A stretch of DNA of 26,043 bases, from IMG/VR virus record IMGVR_UViG_3300042502_000314, positions 1 to 26,043 of that record. The stretch is one strand, 5' to 3'. Source of the stretch: a virus. This document shows, piece by piece, positions 22,186 to 26,043 of this stretch. Position 1 is the first letter of the stretch; each line of letters begins with the position of its first letter. The notes beneath the pieces were generated by a model, which was not told the origin of the DNA, made no database searches, and saw nothing but the letters and a program-made list of their open reading frames with translations. The translations under genes and the position numbers were made by a program.

Positions 22186-22854
22186 TTAGGAGGGAAGGTC
22201 GGGGAAACGCGCCTTCAGTGCGGCCTGCCGCTCGGTTTTCGAGCCGGCCAGATCGCCCTTTGACGCGGTTGGTTTGCCGCTACCAAAATCGTTGTCCTTG
22301 AGCCCCGCGCCCTGCGGCTTGGAGACAAATGCAGCACCCTCACCAGCGGCCCACGCCTTGACGTAATCGCCAAGAACCTTTGGCCCCATGGTGCTTTCCA
22401 CGTATGCGGTGCCGTCATCCGCCAGCTTCACATCGCCCGCCAGCATCGCTGTTGCGGCCTTCAGGAAAGCTGGCTCGGTGATCCCGGCAAGTTGCAGCGC
22501 ACCCTGAAGCGATTGATCGCGGGTGACGCCCGTGTATTTGCCCTTCCAGTCGCTCGCTTCGGCAGACAGCGCCGAAAGCTTGTCCTCTAGCGCACTGATC
22601 TTTGCTTGCGTTGCTGCCGTATCCGGTGCGCCCGCCTGCAATTCATCGATCTGCGCCTTGAGCTTGGCAGCTTCCGCGCGTGCAGCCGCATCCCGTTCTT
22701 TCGTTCGGGCATAGGCATTGCGAAGGCTGGCGACTTCAGGGTGGTCATCCACACCTTCGAGGGCGAGAATGAATCTCCCGTCCGCTTCGGTGTAGAGTGC
22801 TGCAATGGCTTCATCGAGGCCATCGGTCGATTCAAGAACGGTCTTGAGGGCCAT
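22186..22854 (-). CDS. Scaffolding-like protein (222 aa)
   Basis: Residues about 44-107 form a predicted coiled coil (DAAARAEAAKLKAQIDELQA; AKISALEDKLSALSAEASDW). An LKDNDFGSGKPTASKGDLAG stretch follows and the C-terminus is basic (KTERQAALKARFPDLPS), as in scaffolds that bind the capsid protein. It lies between portal and capsid genes, the usual site. It could be a minor capsid protein with a DUF6651-like domain; I favour scaffold by position and coiled coil. Confidence 0.85.
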   Translation of the reverse strand: MALKTVLESTDGLDEAIAALYTEADGRFILALEGVDDHPEVASLRNAYARTKERDAAARAEAAKLKAQIDELQAGAPDTAATQAKISALEDKLSALSAEASDWKGKYTGVTRDQSLQGALQLAGITEPAFLKAATAMLAGDVKLADDGTAYVESTMGPKVLGDYVKAWAAGEGAAFVSKPQGAGLKDNDFGSGKPTASKGDLAGSKTERQAALKARFPDLPS

Positions 22855-22894
22855 CGGCCTCTCCTTTGGTTAGCGATTGCCCATCGGGCGGGGT

Positions 22895-24244
22895 TTAGAC
22901 AGGTTCATCAGCAGCATCGGACGGCGCATCAAGGCGCGCGTTTTCTTCCTCTGCCGTGATTTCATTCGAGAAAATGCCGCCTCGCTGGCCGTTCTCGAAA
23001 TAGGTATCCCAGGACATGCCGCCTTCCGAATAGACGCCGAATAGCGCCGCAAAGTCCTGCGGCGACATGGTGCGATCCATCAAATCCTTGGGCGGCGTGA
23101 CCACGATGTCATCTTCGGGCAGGCCCATAATCATGGCCGCATTTTTCAAAGCGCGCTCAAGCAGCAAGGCCGAGTTCTGCGCGACACTGGTCAGGGTCGC
23201 GGTCTCGCTATGATAGCGCAGCTTCTTAGCCTCGCCGCTTTCTGCACCCTGTGCCGTCTGTTCAAACAACCTCGCACCAGCTTGCACCGCAGCCTCGCGC
23301 TGGCGGGTCATGGCCTCGTCATGGGCCTCGATGCCTGCGCAAGTGGGCGAGACATATTTCAAATCCGGCGTCATGGTATCGCTGCCGGGCATTTCATGCA
23401 CAACGCCCGCGCCGATATAGTCTGGCCCCTTGCCATTGATGGCGACAAGCGTTTCCTGCCCGCTCATGTAAAGCTGGTGGCGGTAGTCTGCCGAGAGTTG
23501 GTAAAACGCCTTTGCAGCCCGTGCCACGCCGATCAGGGGCGGGGCTTCGATGCGCGGCGATAAATCCATTGCGCTGCCGATGACAAACGGAATGCGAGGC
23601 AGGAAACCGCCGCCCCGCGCCCGAACCTGCATCTGCTTAATGGTGTTGCCGTTTTCATCCAGCAGCGTCGGGACGTATCCAGCACCGATGACACTCAGCA
23701 CCAGATAGCGTTCGATCTGCTTCCACACGAAACCGTCGCGGCTCATCGTGCTTTCGTCCAGCACCCACCATTCGGAGTCCCAGTTCAGCACCTTGTCGCG
23801 GCGATAACCGCGCAGCCAAGGATTGCCGCCCGTTCCCGGCCCGTCACCTGCTGGAGCATCGGTCAGAACGGCATAGGAGCCAATCACAAGCAACTCGCGC
23901 GTGATGCGCCGGGAGAACGCCTCTAAGGGCAGTCCGTTGCCGTCACTGTCCTCATAAAGATATTCCATGGCAGTCGGCATTTCGACTTGCCATTCCTGCC
24001 CGTGGATGATGCCGATCATCGCGCCTACGGAGGGCGCAAGGAACTCCGGGAACTGCGCCCGGTTGGCATAAGCGGCATACATCGCCTTGCCGCTGTCATC
24101 CTGAGAGGCGAACCCTGAAGGCATCGGCAGATATTCCGTGCCGCGCGCCTTGATCGCTTCCTCCCCATCCATGCAATCGCGCATCAACTGCCATTCGGAG
24201 CGGCGGATCGTGGTAACAGCAGGATGAAGGGTCTTGACCGACAT
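22895..24244 (-). CDS. Portal protein, DUF4055-like (449 aa)
   Basis: The protein starts MSVKTLHPAVTTIRRSEWQL and contains FLAPSVGAMIGIIHGQEWQV, RITRELLVIGSYAVLTDAPA and LSADYRHQLYMSGQETLVAI. These fit DUF4055 portal proteins, which form the dodecameric ring at the packaging vertex. The C-terminal part has VAQNSALLLERALKNAAMIM and a long acidic tail. It starts two bases after the large terminase stop and is followed by the scaffold, in the standard packaging order. Confidence 0.9.
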   Translation of the reverse strand: MSVKTLHPAVTTIRRSEWQLMRDCMDGEEAIKARGTEYLPMPSGFASQDDSGKAMYAAYANRAQFPEFLAPSVGAMIGIIHGQEWQVEMPTAMEYLYEDSDGNGLPLEAFSRRITRELLVIGSYAVLTDAPAGDGPGTGGNPWLRGYRRDKVLNWDSEWWVLDESTMSRDGFVWKQIERYLVLSVIGAGYVPTLLDENGNTIKQMQVRARGGGFLPRIPFVIGSAMDLSPRIEAPPLIGVARAAKAFYQLSADYRHQLYMSGQETLVAINGKGPDYIGAGVVHEMPGSDTMTPDLKYVSPTCAGIEAHDEAMTRQREAAVQAGARLFEQTAQGAESGEAKKLRYHSETATLTSVAQNSALLLERALKNAAMIMGLPEDDIVVTPPKDLMDRTMSPQDFAALFGVYSEGGMSWDTYFENGQRGGIFSNEITAEEENARLDAPSDAADEPV

Positions 24245-24246
24245 AC

Positions 24247-25479
24247 TCAGTAAGCCCCCTTCACGGCGCGGGTTTTGCTTTCCATCCTGCCCTTGATCAG
24301 AGGCGCGATGGCGTAGCGGATTGCGTCAATCGCATGGTTGTTTGCGTCGATGATTTCAGGCTTGATGTCGCCCGTCAGCCTGTCCGTAGCGTGCGAATAC
24401 AACCGGAACTCACGGGCTGTGCCTGGACAATCAGGGTGAACGACAATCTTTTCATGGCCCCGCATGTAGCGGACACCTTCCATCACGCTGTTCGGCCATT
24501 TCTTGACCGGCTCGATGCGAGGAAGGCCGTTGCGGGCAAGGTAGCTAATCGTTTTTGGCTCGGCGCTGTCTGCGCGGGCGGCATATTCAGCAATGCGGGG
24601 AAGGCGCTCTTTGATGAAAGCCGTCGTGCCGTCTATTTCAATCCCGGTCTTGTATGCCTCGCGGCGCACGTAAAGGCTGTTCGCGTGGATCCAGACCTCA
24701 ACCGCTGCCAGCGGGTCAGGCCGAAACCCGAAGTCGATCCCGTAATATGGCCCGTCCCAACCTGCACCCGGCTCGAACTCATCCACGATGAACTTGCCCG
24801 AGAACACCTGCGCTTCGGTGAGGGTGAGGAAAGCCCCCTCCCATACGTGTTCGTAAGTCTCGGGCCTTAGCCGTTGATCGTCGAGGCGCTCTTGCTCAAG
24901 CACCTCGGGAAACCAAGGATTATCCCGCCAGTTAATTTGCGTGACAATGCAATTACTGGGCGGGTTTTCGATGAACCGCCGATGCGTTGCGCTTTCAGGG
25001 CTTTCCGGGTTGTAGCTCACCCAATTCTCTGACCCGCCCTCACGGATCGTCGGGATCAGCTTTCGCCAAGCACCCTCCGAAACACCCTCGCCTTCATCTG
25101 TCCAATTGAGCAGAATGCGGGCTTTGGATTTGATGCTGTCGAGATTGTGCCGCAACCCGGCAAACGCATAGGACACGCGCCGGTTTTTCGTGCGGACGTA
25201 CTTTTCGCCGATCTCGTAATAGTCGTGCAACCAAGGCTCAGACCGGATCGCCGCCTTGATTTCCTCAAGCGAACTTTCGTCCAGTGAGTTGAGGTGTTCG
25301 CGCGATGCCAGGATGACACCCTCGCGACCTTCCTCGGCAAACTGATACCCCTTGACCGCTGTCATCTTTGCAAGACTGCGAGTTTTGCCAGAACCGCGCC
25401 CGCCGTGAAAAACGCGGTGCCTTGCCGGCTGCGCAAAATTAGCGATGATCTTGGGCGGCAGTTCTAACTCAATCTCCAT
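24247..25479 (-). CDS. Terminase large subunit (packaging ATPase and nuclease, 410 aa)
   Basis: Walker A is GGRGSGKT (26-33), a Walker B-like ILLNWTDEGE lies at 122-131, and a coupling VSYNPES at 154-160. The nuclease half shows YYGIDFGFRPDP with Asp249, Asp303 in ARADSAEP, and a C-terminal DANNHAIDAIRYA (378-390). This is the PBSX/Terminase_3 arrangement. The enzyme pumps DNA into the prohead and cuts it. It overlaps the small subunit by 11 bases. Confidence 0.95.
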   Translation of the reverse strand: MEIELELPPKIIANFAQPARHRVFHGGRGSGKTRSLAKMTAVKGYQFAEEGREGVILASREHLNSLDESSLEEIKAAIRSEPWLHDYYEIGEKYVRTKNRRVSYAFAGLRHNLDSIKSKARILLNWTDEGEGVSEGAWRKLIPTIREGGSENWVSYNPESPESATHRRFIENPPSNCIVTQINWRDNPWFPEVLEQERLDDQRLRPETYEHVWEGAFLTLTEAQVFSGKFIVDEFEPGAGWDGPYYGIDFGFRPDPLAAVEVWIHANSLYVRREAYKTGIEIDGTTAFIKERLPRIAEYAARADSAEPKTISYLARNGLPRIEPVKKWPNSVMEGVRYMRGHEKIVVHPDCPGTAREFRLYSHATDRLTGDIKPEIIDANNHAIDAIRYAIAPLIKGRMESKTRAVKGAY

Positions 25480-25765
25480 CTGCGAGCTTCGGCGCGATCA
25501 GCCTGATCACAGTCGGCTTTTCGCTCATGCTGCCATCGGTCGAGGTGTGGTCAACCGCAGACAGCTTGGCGTGGACGTAGGGCGCGGCCTTGTTTGCCGC
25601 GTCGAGTCTGACCGACTGCTCTAGCGTTTCATCCCGCAAAACCGAAAGCATGTAGTCCAAGGGGGTCAGGCCCGCCTTCTTGGCTGCTTCAGCCTGCTCG
25701 ATGGTTTTCTTATTGCGCGCACCTTTAGGGCGACCAGCGCCCGCGCGCCTTCCGCCTTCAGGCAT
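25469..25765 (-). CDS. Terminase small subunit-like protein (98 aa)
   Basis: The protein starts MPEGGRRAGAGRPKGARNKK, with a basic GRPKG element, then TPLDYMLSVLRDE (32-44) and RLDAANKAAPYVHAKL (52-67), a helical layout typical of small terminase subunits annotated beside PBSX-type large subunits. The GTG at 25768 is an alternative start; I prefer the ATG at 25765, with AAAGGA eight bases upstream. It is the first packaging gene and overlaps the large subunit by 11 bases. Confidence 0.82.
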   Translation of the reverse strand: MPEGGRRAGAGRPKGARNKKTIEQAEAAKKAGLTPLDYMLSVLRDETLEQSVRLDAANKAAPYVHAKLSAVDHTSTDGSMSEKPTVIRLIAPKLADGD

Positions 25766-25817
25766 CACGAATTTCCTTTGATTTTAAATTGGCCCGCGAC
25801 CACGTGCGGGTTGCGCT

Positions 25818-25931
25818 TTACCGCCACAGCTTACCAATGCCTGCGCCGATCATTAACACCGCTATGCCTGCAAGACTGCCAACCAGAAATAGGGCGATGG
25901 CGAGGCAGAGTAGCAGGGCTGCGAGGCGCAT
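25818..25931 (-). CDS. Membrane microprotein upstream of the packaging genes (37 aa)
   Basis: An open frame from the ATG at 25931 to the TAA at 25820-25818 encodes MRLAALLLCLAIALFLVGSL followed by AGIAVLMIGAGIGKLWR, a single hydrophobic helix with a basic end. AGGAGG lies seven bases before the ATG, one of the best ribosome binding sites in the window, which supports translation. It is the first gene on the leftward side of the divergent control region. No family is recognised. Confidence 0.68.
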   Translation of the reverse strand: MRLAALLLCLAIALFLVGSLAGIAVLMIGAGIGKLWR

Positions 25932-25957
25932 TGACTGGCCTCCTGAATTATTTTCAC

Positions 25958-26001
25958 CCTAACGCATTTTTCCGTTTGACACCTAACGCGATGTAGCGTT
26001 A
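25958..26001. promoter_or_regulatory. Operator-like repeats in the divergent control region
   Basis: CCTAACGC occurs at 25958-25965 and 25982-25989 (24 bp apart), and an inverted GCGTTA lies at 25996-26001, forming TAACGC-N6-GCGTTA. The palindrome overlaps the promoter spacer and -10 box, a place where a regulator would block or aid RNA polymerase. The binding protein is not in this window. Confidence 0.62.
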
Positions 26002-26004
26002 TAA
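25976..26004 (+). promoter_or_regulatory. Sigma-70 promoter, rightward
   Basis: A perfect -35 TTGACA (25976-25981) is separated by 17 bases from a -10 TTATAA (25999-26004). Transcription would begin near 26011 and reach a GAGGAG ribosome binding site (26018-26023) and the ATG at 26031. It drives the rightward gene, opposite to the late genes. Confidence 0.85.
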
Positions 26005-26030
26005 GGGGGCATCAACCGAGGAGATACGAA

Positions 26031-26043
26031 ATGACCTATAACC
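26031..26043 (+). CDS. Start of a rightward gene cut by the window edge
   Basis: ATG at 26031 follows GAGGAG with seven bases between, downstream of a near-consensus promoter. Only four codons (MTYN) are visible, so the product cannot be named. Its direction and promoter suggest the early or regulatory region of the phage. Confidence 0.7.

Noticed and set aside
21126-22301. 391-residue plus-strand reading frame
   Set aside because: Antisense to the capsid and adjacent genes; composition rich in Arg, Val and His without a recognisable domain.
25793-25810. CCCGC...GCGGG inverted repeat considered as a terminator
   Set aside because: Only five base pairs with an eight-base loop and no T-run; also between two genes of the same direction.
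25932-25975. Leftward promoter for the late genes
   Set aside because: Only a loose AATAAT-like -10 with no convincing -35 is visible on the minus strand, so I do not annotate it; a phage-encoded activator may be needed.
1-26043. Anti-phage defence system, toxin-antitoxin pair or insertion sequence
   Set aside because: I looked for nucleases, ATPases, reverse transcriptases, transposases and paired small genes outside the phage set; the only ATPase is the terminase and the only extra enzyme is the metallophosphoesterase.

Overview
The window is the late (structural and lysis) half of a tailed double-stranded DNA phage or prophage. Apart from one truncated gene at the right edge, every gene I can support lies on the minus strand, so transcription runs from right to left. 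The order is that of a long-tailed siphovirus: small and large terminase, portal, scaffold, major capsid, neck and connector proteins, tail terminator, tail tube, tail chaperones, tape measure, tail-tip proteins and hub. High GC content, GC-rich codon use and the style of the proteins (DUF4055-like portal, DUF6950-like tip hydrolase, lysozyme and spanin type) suggest an alphaproteobacterial host, possibly a sphingomonad; that is inference. No integrase, repressor or attachment site is visible, so phage and prophage cannot be told apart.

Right edge (about 25.8-26.04 kb): a divergent control region. A near-consensus sigma-70 promoter drives a plus-strand gene cut by the window edge. Its spacer and -10 box overlap a TAACGC-N6-GCGTTA palindrome, and one half-site recurs 24 bp upstream. 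Facing left is a 37-residue membrane microprotein with a strong ribosome binding site.

25.8-18.9 kb: DNA packaging and head genes (TerS, TerL, portal, scaffold, capsid, an AT-hook protein, connector proteins, Mu F-like protein). A GC-rich hairpin follows the capsid gene. 18.9-13.1 kb: neck and tail genes, mostly joined by 4-base ATGA overlaps, which points to coupled translation. The second tail-chaperone frame has no start codon of its own and is probably reached by a -1 ribosomal frameshift. 13.1-8.6 kb: a 1521-residue tail hub/fibre protein with an internal repeat.

8.55-6.6 kb: a lysis cassette with two small holin-like membrane proteins, a GH24-like lysozyme whose usual catalytic Glu I cannot find, another small membrane protein, and an Rz spanin with an Rz1 lipoprotein gene inside it in another frame. 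6.6-0.97 kb: a second group of tail or virion-surface genes, with two paralogous 433-residue glycine-rich proteins and a 689-residue glycine-rich protein carrying twelve repeats of about 29 residues. 1-928: a metallophosphoesterase with an N-terminal helix-turn-helix, running off the left edge.

I see no defence island, CRISPR array, tRNA or insertion sequence. The most useful leads are the start-less chaperone frame, the promoter/operator architecture, the atypical lysozyme, and the glycine-rich and repeat-rich adhesin cluster. The window otherwise looks like an ordinary siphovirus late region.
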